Source: Callaeas wilsoni (lineage: Eukaryota > Chordata > Aves > Passeriformes > Callaeidae). From it: a stretch of 64,000 nt of DNA. The stretch's first letter is position 1; every line of letters begins with the position of its first letter. Both the position numbers and the translations under genes were made by a program. The stretch covers positions 1-64,000 of the forward strand of contig VWPU01004175.1 of NCBI GenBank assembly GCA_013398955.1. The letters run 5' to 3'. The notes under the pieces are model-generated. The model made no database searches. It was not told the origin of the DNA and was given only the letters and a program-made list of their open reading frames with translations. This document shows, piece by piece, positions 46,801 to 59,760 of the stretch.

Positions 46801-48540
46801 TTTCTCAGATAAATAAATTGTACTCATTCAGACTGGACTTTTAAATTTATTTTATTTCTGTGACTTCTTGTTCTCTTTTTTTCCGAGGCAGAGTTCTTTG
46901 CACAGAGCTTCTAAGATAAAAAAAATTTAAATCCAAAATCAAATACCATTTCTGGAAAGTTAGAGTTCCTCTTCAGAGTTGAGGACACTCAAAGTAGTGT
47001 CTACACACTCCCGTTTCAGGAAAAGCTCATGGATGGAGCTCTCACTATGCAAACAATTGAGGGTCATAAGTTCAACTATTTGAAAGAAGTACAGTTTTGT
47101 TCAGGAGGCTCACAGCAAAATATAAAATGAGGCAATTTAGCTGCAGTGTTTGCATAACAAATTTTCTCCAGGTTTTCATTTTTTGAAGTCCTAAAGGGGT
47201 AACTTCTATCTGGAAAAATCTGTCCTGTGCACAACTACACAGGAAATGAGGACTGATAAAAGAAGAACCTTTTAAGAGAGGCTTAATGAGATAGCAGATG
47301 AGAGTGAGAACTAAGAGAGTGTAGGCTCAAAAACCTCAAAGATTGCATTTAGAAAAATGTGTCAATCAAGGAAGCAAAAAACCCCAAACCCAAGTAACTT
47401 TTAGAACAAAAATTTGCATAACTGCACTAAAGTTTTCTTCTAAAAGGAGTTCATCAGAGACTGAGAAGCAAGGGATGCAGGATGGAGTCACAGAATGTGC
47501 CTCTGGGCACATCACTGTGGTTCTGCTGAGATCCTGGGGGAGCTATTGTTACTTAATGCTAATATGTGTGGAGAAGCACACTTAGTACCAGATCCTTCTG
47601 CTGCTATTCTAGTAGTGTCTCTTTAGTCTCAGTGCTAGTGATTCCAAATATATAGGAGGAGAAGACACTAATGAGAAACTGTAAAAATTAATTAAAAAGT
47701 CCATAAAGTTCTATCTGTGCACATAAGAATATGAATTTTTAAATGAAGTACCATGGAGTACAGATCGAGTGAGAAGTTTTATGTTCTACCATAAAAATAG
47801 AAATCTCAGCCTTTCACTAAAATAAAATTTCCATTTTTATTTCTGATGGATCATGTGATTGTACAGCACTGAACTTGCTAATAGTTAGGGGATTCCTGCC
47901 ATATTGTGTGACAGAGTAAAATTCGGTTGCCAAATTTGAATGAGGAGAATAAAATAAATTAAGTATTTTTAATGAGGGATGTATTTAATACTACCCTGAG
48001 AGTTTAATCTCAGTAATAGTTTCATTGTGTATAGGTAGAATATGGGTCAGAATAACAAAAGAAATTAAATATATCGTGCTAATATCACCTTTACATCTCA
48101 GATATAGATATGCTCATATAAATATGTAAAAAATCTTGGAATTTCTCAGAAGGCATTGAATCAATACTTTGTATTGACTTCTTTGAAATAGTTGCCTCAT
48201 CACTCTAAACTTTTGATTGGTTAAACCACATATATACAAACTTTGATGTGAAAATACTAACAAATGGGTTCCCATTTTAGTGTGAAGAATCTGAAGTTGA
48301 CCTAAGATGAACTATTGTAACAGCTGAACAAAGCATATTCCTCCAAAATATCCTTCCATGACATTACTCTCAGAAACTCTTGATGAGCTTTGCTTTCCAA
48401 GACACATAAAGTTTGTAGGAACAGGTAACAGAAAAACTGACACAGAAGCCTTCTGAAACAAAGGTGGTAGAAAATAGGGGGAGAAAACTTCAAGCTAAAT
48501 CCAGGCTGGGAACAAATATTCTGAGTCTGACTTCATTTTG
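40841..48540. other. AT-rich unique DNA, no gene seen
   Basis: No gene or mobile element recognised over 7.7 kb. It contains a 15-bp tandem duplication at 42303-42332 and an A/G-rich run near 44107-44133. The longest frame, 119 codons at 45066-45425 on the minus strand, has no family resemblance. Confidence 0.5.
42303..42332. repeat. 15-bp tandem duplication
   Basis: ATCTTTTGTCTTATT is followed directly by ATCTTTTGTCTTAAA, identical over the first 13 bases. Confidence 0.85.
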
Positions 48541-48772
48541 TTAATAAGTGAGAGCGCGGAGAGACGGGAGCAGCTGGCGTCGTGGGGAAGCGGGGGGAGG
48601 TTGGCAAGGGCGGCAGTAACAAGGTCACGAGCTCCTGTGTAACAGGTAGAACAGGTAAGTGCCTGCGGGCTGTGAAACTGCGGTGCACTAGCAGGAGCTG
48701 AGGTGTGCGCTGAATTTCAGGGGACCGTAAAACCAATGTTCCCAGAGAACAATTTTTGTGTAAGAAAGCGTA
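48541..48772. promoter_or_regulatory. Small CpG-rich block with splice-donor consensus
   Basis: About 13 CpG dinucleotides fall within 230 bp, densest at 48553-48612, while the neighbouring kilobases have very few. On the plus strand ACAG/GTAAGT at 48651-48660 is a near-ideal splice donor. The combination fits a small CpG promoter with a first exon, perhaps of a noncoding transcript. It could equally be the GC-rich 5' UTR scrap of a mobile element. There is no TATA box, and no coding frame of note on the plus strand. The minus frame across the block (81 codons) has no resemblance to a known protein. Confidence 0.35.
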
Positions 48773-50761
48773 TAACACAAGTTGGCAAGTATTTCCTCTG
48801 TTTTCTGGCTACTCGTGTTCATGAGCAAATGCCTTCACACTGACCCTGGAATAGAAACTAGATTTTTAAGCTCAGATTTTATACAGCGTGCATCACTGCA
48901 TTATCACATAATGAGATTCCATACAACAGATGGTTCCATATTTCACAAGGAATATACTATCTCCACCAAATTACTACGAGTTACTTCCAAAATAATTTTA
49001 ACTCCCATTAATAAAACTGATTTAGTATATTTAGTATTTATGCTCTTTTTGGAAGACTCATCAGATTTAAATGTCTGACTCATATATAAGTCTAAGTGTT
49101 AAAACCTTATGATCTGCCCTGGGTGATAAAGTGAAGCAGTTTACAAAGTAAATGACATCTACAGCCACTCTAGCAGTCAGCTAATAGTATGAACACATTT
49201 GGGGGCATGGCATCGTTTTCCAGAATGTGACACAGAAGCACAAAGTCCTCTTGGAGACCACAACCAGCTGTTTATGACTGTCAGAACAGTGTATAACAAT
49301 GTGATTTTGTTTATTCTAGAAGTGCCTTTGTACTGTACAAGCATTGCATAGTGTTATTTGACAATGAAGAGACTAATATCTTGCCTGACTACAGCCACAG
49401 AACTTTCAAATCAAAGTACTTCACTCTTGAAAATGAAAGAAAAGCAATGTGAATGATTCTGTTGTAATGAAGTGTGGGCCTTCTCTTGGGAATCAAAATA
49501 TGATAATTCATATAACTGAAGCATTCCAAGTAAATTGTCAGCCATTCAAATTAAAGAAGTAACTAATGAATAACTGCATGCAAGATTGCATGGTGATTAG
49601 CAGTACAATATTTAATATCAACTGATGTTATCAATCATTTCCCACTGTAATTACCCAAGGTGTTGAATAGAAAATTGCTTTTAAAGAATATTTCAATAAA
49701 AGGAGTGGTAATTATTACAGGTAACTTGTAAAGGAGACTGTTGCCACATAGCCAGAAGTTGTCAAAAAAGTTTTCCAGTCTTATGAATATTTTAAAGATT
49801 TTCTTTTTCTGTACTAAAATGAAATAAATGTTTTCTGAAAAATTCATGTGCAATGTGAGTGAGAAGCACATAGAAAAACAGTTCTTAAACTTGCCAAATA
49901 TCTGATCATTAGTGAAATTGTTAATAATGAAAAAAAATTAGGTACATGGCTAGCCACAGGCAGAGGGCCTACATGGCACAATATTCACTGCCAGAGGTAG
50001 AAGCACACAAGCTGAAAGATTACAAGTGCATTGGCCTTTATTTTTGATAGTGCAATTTTTAAGCACATTTTTTACGAAGTGTTGTGTTTTCAACAGAAAC
50101 AGTGCACATATTTAAATATTTATTTATTACTACAATCTGTGGTGATTCTATTCTCTGCCTGTGTCATGCAACTAGATAGTGCGCGCTAGCAGACTTTTTA
50201 AGATGACCAACAACCTATTTTTTATTGTGCATCAGTAAAATGAAGAATTACTTTTCTTGGAGTCTGTGAATTTGTACTGATGTAAGACCCTTTGTGTGAT
50301 CTCTCTTAATCTGGGCTTTTTCAGGTGTTCTATTTGATTGAGTTAGTCATTAATTAGAGCTGGGACTTGATTCTGAGTTTCTTTTATCTCAGGTGTATGT
50401 AAATGACCACCAGATTAATAGATGTTCTGAACTGACAAAGTGTTTGAGGGATACATTTCTCTTTGGTTTTGAATAGAAATTTCATCTTTGAGCTAAGAGA
50501 TTTTTCACAATATAATTTTACCCAAACAGATAGTTTTGCTTTAAACTCCAGATTTGACTACCATTTCGATATAAACAATTTTCTACAGATTCTATATTAA
50601 TAGGGCTGAGGTGGGCAGGACATCTCAAAATCAGTGGAAACTCACTCTTAATTCATTTGCATATCATGACGATATTTTTACAGAGTATGAAAGTTAATTT
50701 GACTCCATGTCCTTGGAATGTGCTATTTGTCTCTCACAGTAATTTACTTTTTAACTGATGG
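48773..50761. other. AT-rich unique DNA, no gene seen
   Basis: No gene or repeat recognised. The 98-codon plus frame at 48782-49078 begins just beyond the CpG-rich block but reads through AT-rich text and resembles no known protein. Confidence 0.5.
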
Positions 50762-50879
50762 CACAGAATCATAGAACAGTTGAGATTGTAAGGGACCTCT
50801 GGAGATCATCTTGTCCAACACCTTTGCTTAAGCAGGGCCACCTAGAGCCGGTTATCCAGCATGATGTCCAGATGGCTGT
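50762..50879 (-). mobile_element. CR1 LINE, short 3' tail, reversed
   Basis: CACAGAATCATAGAACAGTT, GGGACCTCTGGAGATCATCT, TGCTTAAGCAGGGCCACCTA and ATGATGTCCAGATGGCT match the reversed last ~115 bp of CR1 with high identity. Confidence 0.92.
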
Positions 50880-51892
50880 ACATTTTTTTCACATATTTCT
50901 TCATATATTTTAAATTCTCTACTTCTTTGAAATAAATCCAGGTGTCCTTAAGCTTTATTTTTTTTTTCCTTATTCATTAGTTCCAAGGCCAGACACACTA
51001 TTGTGAATTAAAATATTAAAGTAGAAGAAAAGTCATGCTTCACTACATCTTGTTTCATTTCTTCTAAAGATCTGGAAATGTAATTATGGAATAGGAGGAA
51101 AACTAGTACTGTCTTCAAATATCATGCCTAAGTGAAGAGTTGTTACATATCTTACACGATCCCTGAAGAGAAAATCTAGAAGGAGTTTCAGAACAGAAGA
51201 CTAACTCATGAATTCTCAGTTCTAAGGAGAGGTCTTTAGAAGGGTACCCTTCTAACATGAAGTTTTTTATTTGGTCCTTAAAATAGGTGAGATTAATATC
51301 TTTTGTTTTCCTTGAGAAATAAGCTCTTGGTTAAGACGTAGAGAAAGGATTGATTTATGCCTGGCTCATTGTAATTGTAATTGTAATGACAAAGTTTTAT
51401 TAAAGAAATGAAAAACAACAAATGCAAGAGAATATGTTAGGGACTTCTGGAAACCTGATGTCGTGCAAAGGAGATATCTACTTTTAGAGTCTGCAAGAGA
51501 CACTTTTTTTGCTGAGTATTTTGCTACACTTTCCATAAATACTCTGTTACCAGAGAATCTTCTTTTTCAATTTGAGCACACAGACTTTTCATGAAGTGTT
51601 TAGAAAGACTGTCAGCTGAGCCAGGAAGATAGCTAAGCTAGCCAGGACCAGAGCAGGACATAAAAAATACAGAAAGACTGAAGAGATTTCAGCCAGTGTT
51701 CCTTATTCAGACCCAAGACAATACAGCTTTCCCATAAGCCTCAGCTGGGAATCTTTCCTAGTGTTAGGCATAGAAAGTAAATTGCTCACTACAGCAACTC
51801 ATGCCTTAGTAGCTGAACAGCAGTCTTTATCCTAAAGCAAGGACTGGCAGAAAGCAGAAGCCTAACAGGCTCTGCCTATGCTGTTTCATTTA

Positions 51893-51960
51893 AAACAAAA
51901 CAAAACCAAAAAAACCAAACAGCTAAAGCAAAGGAAAAATCAAAATAACAAAAAGTGAGC
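51893..51960. repeat. A/C-rich low-complexity tract
   Basis: AAAACAAAACAAAACC-type text for about 65 bp; no retroposed gene lies next to it. Confidence 0.65.
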
Positions 51961-53000
51961 ATCCTAATGAGATTAGCTTATGTTTATACTAACTTGTACT
52001 ACTCTCTTCTAAAGTACATGTGTCTTGGAGAGAGCAAAAAGGAGTAATCCTGAAGAACTAAGCAAACATTAGAATAGGCTTGATGATCAGGGATCCAGTG
52101 TTCCAGCTTAACTGAAGGCCTTTTTTAAGTAGACAAACAGACAGAATCAAAATGGACATGGCTGCAAGAACCTAGCCATGATGAACCTGGCCAGTGAAGG
52201 TCTGCTTCATCTCATTCAGAAATGTACTTGTTGTACACTGTGATTCAGAGTAGGGGTCTTGAAATGCTTGCTACTTGTGTAATAGCTGTAGTATGTTATT
52301 CAGTTGAATAAGTTATTAAATTGATCTGTTACAAAGAACGGTGAGTAACTCCGCTGCTGGGATGCACTCATCAGTTCTGAAAAATGTCAGCTGTGAATTA
52401 AGATGCCTACAAGTGGCAGGGGGATGCTGCAGCACTTTTAAAGCTCCAGACCTCCTATTTCCTGTAACTTGACCACAGACAGAAAATAGCATCCTAGCGA
52501 TGAGTAATTCCTGTTCTTGATACTCCTGATGACCTTCTTGAAAGTTAAAATGTAAAAGAATTTTCCTTGTTCAAAATGTGCTCTTCATCAAATTACATTT
52601 AAAGACCATACTAATTCTGAAACAGATAAATGACTTGTCTATGTATGTGGTGTGACTCTCTTGGCAAGTCTTGTGCTGCTATTGCATTGAGTTGTGTTTC
52701 AAAGCATAACAAATGGAAATTGCATTATCCATTTCACTAAAAATAAGGATGTAAAGGAAGCGTTCTTGTTCAATAGCTGCTAAAATGGCCTACGGCCTTC
52801 CTCCTCCCTTGCCACAAGCAGATATTTGATTGTTTCTTAGCTGAAAAAATATGTAACAAATTTCTGCCTACCCTTCCACTTCAGGCCTTCTTCCCTCCTC
52901 CCCAAAGTAGCTCAGTGCCCCTCGTTATGCTGAAATTCTTAGTAGACCTTTGCTACAAAATCCCCAAATGTTTGTAGTGTTAAAATAAAATCTTTCTGAT

Positions 53001-53042
53001 CTTTTTTTGTCTCTTTTTTCCTTTTTTTTTTTTTCCTCTTTA
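53001..53042. repeat. Pyrimidine-rich tract
   Basis: A T run with scattered C, including T14, on the plus strand. It precedes an AG at 53059-53060 and so looks like a splice acceptor, but no exon could be supported after it. Confidence 0.7.
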
Positions 53043-56000
53043 TAACCCAAAAAAATTTCAGTGATCTTATTTACAGCACAGCTCTGCTAACAGTTGTGTC
53101 AGTGCAAATAAGGCGGCAGCAAACTGAGATATTCAACTGGAAGTGACCAGTCAGAAGGAGACAAAATTGGGCCTCTAAAATCCCAGAGAGGAAATATATC
53201 ACTGAAATTCACCCTTACTGCATTAAAGCCCTGGAATGGAACACCACAGTGGTGCTGAATGAATGGTTCTGAGAGAACATATGCAAACACTCTGCTCTGG
53301 TACATGAGGGATTGCTTTATGTTCTGCAGTATAATGCATACAGATTCAGATGTAGTCAGTTTACTGTTTGTAAACTGGAAAAGAAAGGAAAACAAAAAAC
53401 ATAGCCTCTAGTAGCAATTCCTGAAAAGAAAGAAAAAAATCCTCAGGGTAAACTGTCAGTTTACATTGCAATCTTAATAAAAAAGAACAGTTGAAAGGAA
53501 TCAGGCCTCAAAGTAATAACCATGCCAGAAACTGGATTGTAAACCCATATCACAGAATTATTTTGATTTATGTTTGTAGTATAGAGAGAAGTACCAGAGA
53601 TAGAGTACAATGAAATTTTACTAGAATGAAGTCTCAGAATTTGGTCTCTGTACAGTTTGCTACTCAAAAGTCTTTCTCAAGAGGGCCATAAACCTACTTT
53701 AACGGAAGTTACTAATTTGCGTACTGTGTGTTGAGTCACCTAATTGTTGTTTAGGTTGATGTAATTGCTATGACAAAAGTAGTAAAATGAACTAAACTAG
53801 ACTTTCAGGGCTATAGAATGATACCCTCATTAAATTTAGAGATGATCACTAAATACAATCTGATTGGCTATTAAGACATTTCCCAGTGTTAATTCTGCAT
53901 AATAAAACGTTTTACATCATGTAAGAGACAACACAGATAGAACTATGCCAAAAATGAATAGGGCTGTTTGAAGTTTGATTACCCAATGCATCCCTTCTTT
54001 ATAATTTTCTGATTTCTCTGTTCATAATTTTGGTTCTTTATAGGCCATTTCAGAATTGAGCAGAGAAAAAGAAAAGACTTTTTCTAAGAAAAAATCTGAT
54101 GCTTATGGGAAATGGATGGGGAGGAGAAATACACAAATTCTATTAAGTATATGAATAACTCTTTGAGTGATTTTTGTTATTAAAAATACTTTTCTGTGCC
54201 TCAGTTTCCATATTTGAAAACTCACAATTTCTCTGCTTCCACAGCATTTTCTGAGTTTGAAATATTACATTTTTTAATGATCCTTGTGAGGATCCTAAAA
54301 TACCATTTAAATATTGAAGAAAAGGTTTGGGTGGTGAATAAAACAGCTGGGTTCACCTTAAGAGAGAGAACTGATGCAGTGCTTGTAGTTATTCATGGTG
54401 CATAGCAAACACTGAATCATGTTATAATAAGGAAGAAGTGAGTGGTAGAACAAACACTTTGGAAAAACTGTAGGAAAAATTCTACCAAAAAGTACACTAC
54501 ACTTTATAAGGAGAATAAGAATACAAGAATAAAAAATGGAAGAATATACTAAGAAAATCCTTACTATATTTGGGCAGAAAATGCCTACAGAAAAGATGTC
54601 CAGGTTCTACTAAATTATTTTTGAAGGGGGATCTACCAGTTTTGCATGGAAAAGAAAGAGAGAAGAAAAATACCAGTGGACAAAATGGTCTTAAAATATA
54701 AAATTAATTTAAATATAAATTAATTTAATAGCGAAGTTCTGTTTCTGCATTTTATCAATTTCAAAAATTACATACAAAAGAGCAAATTAAATTTGAGATG
54801 TTAACATCTTCATACTCCAGCTGCAGGACTGTGCTAGTCCATTATGCTGTCTCAGTATCTTTTATATATTATCATTACTAATGATTGTTTTATATTCTCT
54901 CTTGAGTGAAGAAGGGGATTAGTGAGTTTGGTTTATAAAATACATAAATAAATATACAAAAAAAAAAGCTTAAAAGTAGAGACTATAATTAAATTTTCTT
55001 CAGTTCCCTTGTTGTGTAGAAGAGAATATTCAAATTAATATGTGCGTTTGCAGGAAGTCATGAATATATATATATAAAAATTCAGGGCATTCCTTGTTGC
55101 CTCTGCAATTTACCTCCAATACTACAGGGTTCTATGAGACAAAAGTATGACTAAAAAGATGCTACATAGATTCCTCTTTTAATTACCAGGGAAAGTGAAA
55201 CTTGTTCATCTGGGAATCAGTAAGGTCTTTCAGGAGGGGCTGCTGAATCAACCCTGTATTTACACTGTTCTCTTTTCCTCTGAGATTTGTTCTCTTAACA
55301 CCTCACTGAAGTTTTTATTCAACACTGCTCACAATCATATCGAAGTTCTGCATATAATTACAGTTACCATTTTATGTCTGTTGTCAAGTTCTTCCTCACG
55401 ACACCCATGCTGTTACTCTAAATGTAACAGAATGCCTCAATAGGCTCAGACAAGATTATGGCAGTTATTGACCCCATATATTAATTTTGGCATAAATGAC
55501 TCAGTGACCTTCATATTTTGTGAGTGAAACGCATTTCTTCCTGACAATTTGGGTTGGAATCAGACTTGTCTATTTGTAATAGCAGCTTTCTTTAGCCAGA
55601 AAATAACATGCATACTGAATATGCATGCTAAGTAATATGTGTTTTCTTACCTATGGTGATGAATTTTCTTTCAAGCATTAATTAGACACTCCACACCTGC
55701 AAGTCTCTAGGTTATTGCTTATATTTTAGGGGACAGTATATTTTACAAAAATTTTACTAAAATCAAGTTAACAAGATTTCATTAAATGTTCTTTTTTACT
55801 ATTGAGATTTTTCACATTGTGAGATAGAGCAAAAGTCAATCATCCTTTTAAGACCAATCCAAGGAACATCTCAGGCTCTAAACTCTGCCTCTTGATGTCT
55901 ACCTCTTGAGTACTGTAAAGAAAACAAACACCAGATATAAACAACCAAATAGAATACAAAGAAAACAAAAGCATCAAAAAGAAAAGGGAATTTAGGATCA

Positions 56001-56620
56001 TGTTTGTAGGTGCAAAGCCTCCCCTCTATGATTACTGCATGTCCATCTGAGTACAGCAGTAAATAACAGCAATTAGCAAAAAAAACCAAACCAGACCATA
56101 TCAATTAGGTACTTACTGTGCACTTCTGTAGCAAAAAATATTTAATATGGATAAATTATAAAGTGAATGCATGTTTGACATCTTGTGGTCCATTTCCTTT
56201 GAAATATGCACTTAAATGTTAATATTAGATTCCATAAACAAAGGCCACCCACAACAAAGATGAAAGAACATAAAAAGCCTGAAGTTGACAGTATAAGTAC
56301 CAAATGTGATGGAGCACAGCAGTTACAGAAACATAAAACATGTTGAAAACATCATAATTATAGCTGGTTAGAGATCAAAGAGATATGTGCAATAAAAGCA
56401 AACATAAACAATCAGATAAGACACACTAAAAAAGAGTTCTGCTGTAAACTTGAATGATAGCTATGGGGTAATATTTAGCTGACATTTTTCAATTAAAAAT
56501 AAAATGGTTTTATGACATTGATTTTTTAAATTAATTGTTCACTTCAGTTTCAAAATTCAGCAGTTATGCTTTGAGTATGAACGCACATATTTTGGATGAT
56601 GTATCGATTTTATTATGTAA

Positions 56621-56682
56621 GTGTATATGTGCATATACATACATGTGCGTATGTATACATATACATACATGTACACATATAT
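56621..56682. repeat. 62-bp perfectly alternating purine-pyrimidine tract
   Basis: Every base from 56621 to 56682 alternates purine and pyrimidine (GT, AT, AC, GC steps) with no break. It is made of TATATG, CATAC, ATGTGCG and GTATACATATAC elements, many self-complementary. Such tracts can adopt Z-DNA or cruciform structures under supercoiling. Confidence 0.9.
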
Positions 56683-56919
56683 TATACACATATTATTAGG
56701 AGTGCATGTTCATAGTTCTTAATATTGTGTAGGTGGAGATTTTATAGGACATGTAACATCTGAGAGAAAATATTTCATAATCTGCAGCATATCAGTGTGT
56801 ATTATTCTAAGATGGTCCTTAAAGTGATGTTATGGAAGTATGATACTTGACATTTCAACAAAACATGGCACCTGCAATGTGAGAGGTACCTATCACACAC
56901 TAAGTTTCATCCATTTTAT

Positions 56920-56950
56920 TTGTTTGTTTGTTTGTCTGTTTGTTTGTTTT
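56920..56950. repeat. (TTTG)n microsatellite
   Basis: Seven TTTG-type units with one TCTG variant. Confidence 0.85.
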
Positions 56951-57882
56951 TTCTTCAGGAGATATCCTGCTTGATAGAATTTGCTAAAGTGTCCATGGCA
57001 ACAGGTATCTTCCCCAACAGAGAATCTACCTCAGAAAATAATGAACATCAAGTGGATGTCTTCTAACTTTAGAAGTAATTCCTCAGACAAAATGAACTAC
57101 ACAGAAGAAATGTCTATTCACACCCACTAGCTATAAAGGGTCCTAAAGTGATCATCTTATTATAAAAGTCCGGATTCATCCCTTTGCATCCCAGATGCAC
57201 ATAAAATAAGCTGACCTATCGAGCGTAATGACATCCCATTGCTTTTCTCACACAGAACCACCGACATAAATGTGACAGAGATGTAATCCTGGAGATCCAC
57301 CGCCATGTGATTGCATTTGGAGTTCGTATGGGTACTTGCCTTTTTGGGCAGCAGGAAGGTCCTACAATGTGGAGGACCATACAGTCTCAGCAGAAAGGCT
57401 TTCTGTGAAAGCTGTCCTTACAAAATCCAGATGTTGCCAAGAGAATAGGATATCTCCTGGAAGCTCTGGCTACTGGACCAATTACAAGACTAGGATATTA
57501 ATTTACCAAAACTTTGATTAGCAAAAGAAAGTGCCTTAATGAGGACCTTGTGAAAGTGTGAAAGAGAATACGGACATACATTGTAAAAACTTTGAGTTTC
57601 TGACCTCACGAAATATTTCTTGTTCTGTTTTCTAAACTCAGATATGGAGAAGGTTGAAAATAAAAATCAGCCGTAACTTATCTTTCATCCTTGAAACTAA
57701 AGTTCCCTAATTATTTGTTGTTCAATTGTTTGTATGGTGGTTTCAGATTCAGTTCTTCAAATTGTTTTAATGTAACAAAATTAAATAATAAAAAAAATCT
57801 GCAATGAATTTCATAAATCATTGACAACAAGCTAATTTTGAGGATATGCATTTCTTTGGAAACTCTGTGTAGAAAGTACCAA

Positions 57883-57916
57883 TTTTACTATTATCTTCAT
57901 TTTACTATTATCTCCA
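57883..57916. repeat. 17-bp tandem duplication
   Basis: TTTTACTATTATCTTCA is followed directly by TTTTACTATTATCTCCA, one mismatch. Confidence 0.85.
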
Positions 57917-58983
57917 AGTCTATTCTGCTGTCCTGTAATTGAGAGCCCTCTGTTTTTCCCTGGTCCCAAGCCTTAAGTTATGTTTATAGCCAGCTGACAC
58001 AGTGGATGTCAGAGTTCCTAGTGAACTTGGATATTTTGTCCATGATAGCCCAAGTGAGTCGTAAGAGGTAAAAAACAAGTTTAAAGATTGTCCTTTGGCA
58101 AAAAATCTGCACAACATATCGATGTCAAGGAAGAACTGCAGAGGACTGAATAGGTACAAAGTTTGGTAATCATTCCTAACTGAAATACTTTAGGATTTCC
58201 CAATGCCAGTTTATTTACTTTTACTTTTTAATGTTGAATATTTCAGAGTCCTATACTGTGATATGTAATAAGCTAGCATCAGAAGCAAAGCATCATAAAT
58301 TAGGAAGATCTTCTTTTATTTATTCTTTTTTTTCACTTCTCCTACCTTGAGAGCTATTTCTTGTATTTACAATGGATAATTCTGCTTGATCTGTAAATAA
58401 GATCCCAAACACATGAATACTTTGAAGTACTGCTACTATAATTACAAAAGATAATTTTTTGCCTTATTGCACCTATTAATGGGAGTATCTTTTTTTTTTC
58501 CCCTTCAAAGCCTAGAGTTAGTTAAAAATTAGAGATCACTCCTCTTTCTTTTTCTCTTTGTCTCATTCTCTCTGCTGTTCTGTAAATGGGTTGTGGGGAT
58601 GTTTATTGTTTATGATGTAAAATGCAAAAGTTGAGTGAGAGTCCTTGAAATATATTTATGTCAAATTTGAAGAAAACATTATGAGAGGCACAAGCTGCAA
58701 TGTAAATCCTGCAGGAAAGGGGAGCTGTTACAAAACCAAACCTAATTAACAGCATCTGAGCAACATTCAGAATATGCAGCCACCTATCATCCACACAGAC
58801 ACAGCCATTTGCTAACCCCAGAACTGTATCATCTGCCAGGTGTATACACTCTCATCAAATTCAGAGACAAACAGATTAAAGTAACTTCATGTATTTAATA
58901 TAGTGATACTGATGTGCATGGCGATAAAAGGACCAGGCATGCTCCTCCAATAGCAAACAGTGAAATGCCTGGTAACAGGAAGT

Positions 58984-59760
58984 TGAGATGGGGATGAGCA
59001 TGCTATAAAACTGGGGAGAGCGGTGGATCTGACAGGGGCTTCTGCTGCTGTCCAGAGGGTCCTCGACAGGTCATCAGTCTTCATGGAGTTCGACAAGAAG
59101 TGTAGAGTCCTGTATCTTGGGAAGAAATAATTCCAGGCAAAAATGCATGCTGGGGGACACCAAGCTGGAAAGCAGCATGTCAAAAAAAGGTTTGGGGGTC
59201 CCAGTGGACATCAAGTTGAACACAAGCCAGCAATGTACCTGCGATGCAAAGAAAGCTGGTGAGATTCTGGGCTTCATTAGAAGGAGAGTTGCCAACCCTC
59301 TCTCTCAGCACTGTTGAGGCCACACTTGGAGTACTCTGTTCAGGCCTAGGCTCGCCAGTACAGGAGAGACATGAAAAGGTGGAGAGAGCTGGAACTGTTC
59401 AGCCTAGAGCAGACCAGGCTCAGGGAGAGTCTCAAGGGAGGGTCTAAATGGCACGGATGCCAGCTTTTCACAGGGTGCCCATTAATGAGACAAGAGACAC
59501 TGGACACAAACTGGAATATAGGAGGTTCAGTCTGAATATAATGAAACAGTTTTTTTCTTCTATGAGTGTGACCAAGCATCTTGACCAAGGTACAAGGTTC
59601 CCAGGGAAGTTATGGATTCTCCATCCTTAGAAATACTAAAATGCTGTCCAGATGTGAGCCTAGGCAACTGGCTCAACGCAGCCCTGCTGGAGCAGAGAGG
59701 CTGGATCAGCTGACCAACAGAGCTGCCTTCCAACCTCAACCATCTTGTGAGTCTGTGATT
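58984..59760 (+). mobile_element. CR1 LINE, 3' part, plus orientation
   Basis: Recognisable from about 59035 (CCAGAGGGTCCTCGACAGG), with GAGTTCGACAAGAAGTGTAG, GCAAAGTCCTG-like text, AAGCTGGAAAGCAGC, CAGTGGACATCAAGTTGAAC, GAGGCCACACTTGGAGTACT and AGGCTCAGGGAGAGTCTCAA in CR1 order. It ends in CAACCTCAACCATCTTGTGA and GTCTGTGATT. Around 59370 about 90 bp of the consensus are missing between GAGAGACATG and GGAGAGAGCTGG. The left border is approximate. It is dead: ORF2 is truncated and shifted. Confidence 0.88.

Larger units (their letters stand above)
50880..56620. other. AT-rich unique DNA with simple repeats, no gene seen
   Basis: This stretch contains ATTGTA x3 (51368-51387), an A/C-rich run (51893-51960) and a pyrimidine-rich run (53001-53042). 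The 98-codon minus frame at 53099-53395 is discussed among the rejected items. Confidence 0.5.
56683..58983. other. AT-rich unique DNA, no gene seen
   Basis: This stretch holds (TTTG)n at 56920-56950 and a 17-bp tandem duplication at 57883-57916. No gene recognised. Confidence 0.5.

Noticed and set aside
53000..53395. Polypyrimidine tract plus AG at 53060, and a 98-codon minus frame after it
   Set aside because: The acceptor-like site is on the plus strand and the frame on the minus strand; no plus-strand exon with a donor could be supported and the minus protein resembles nothing I know.
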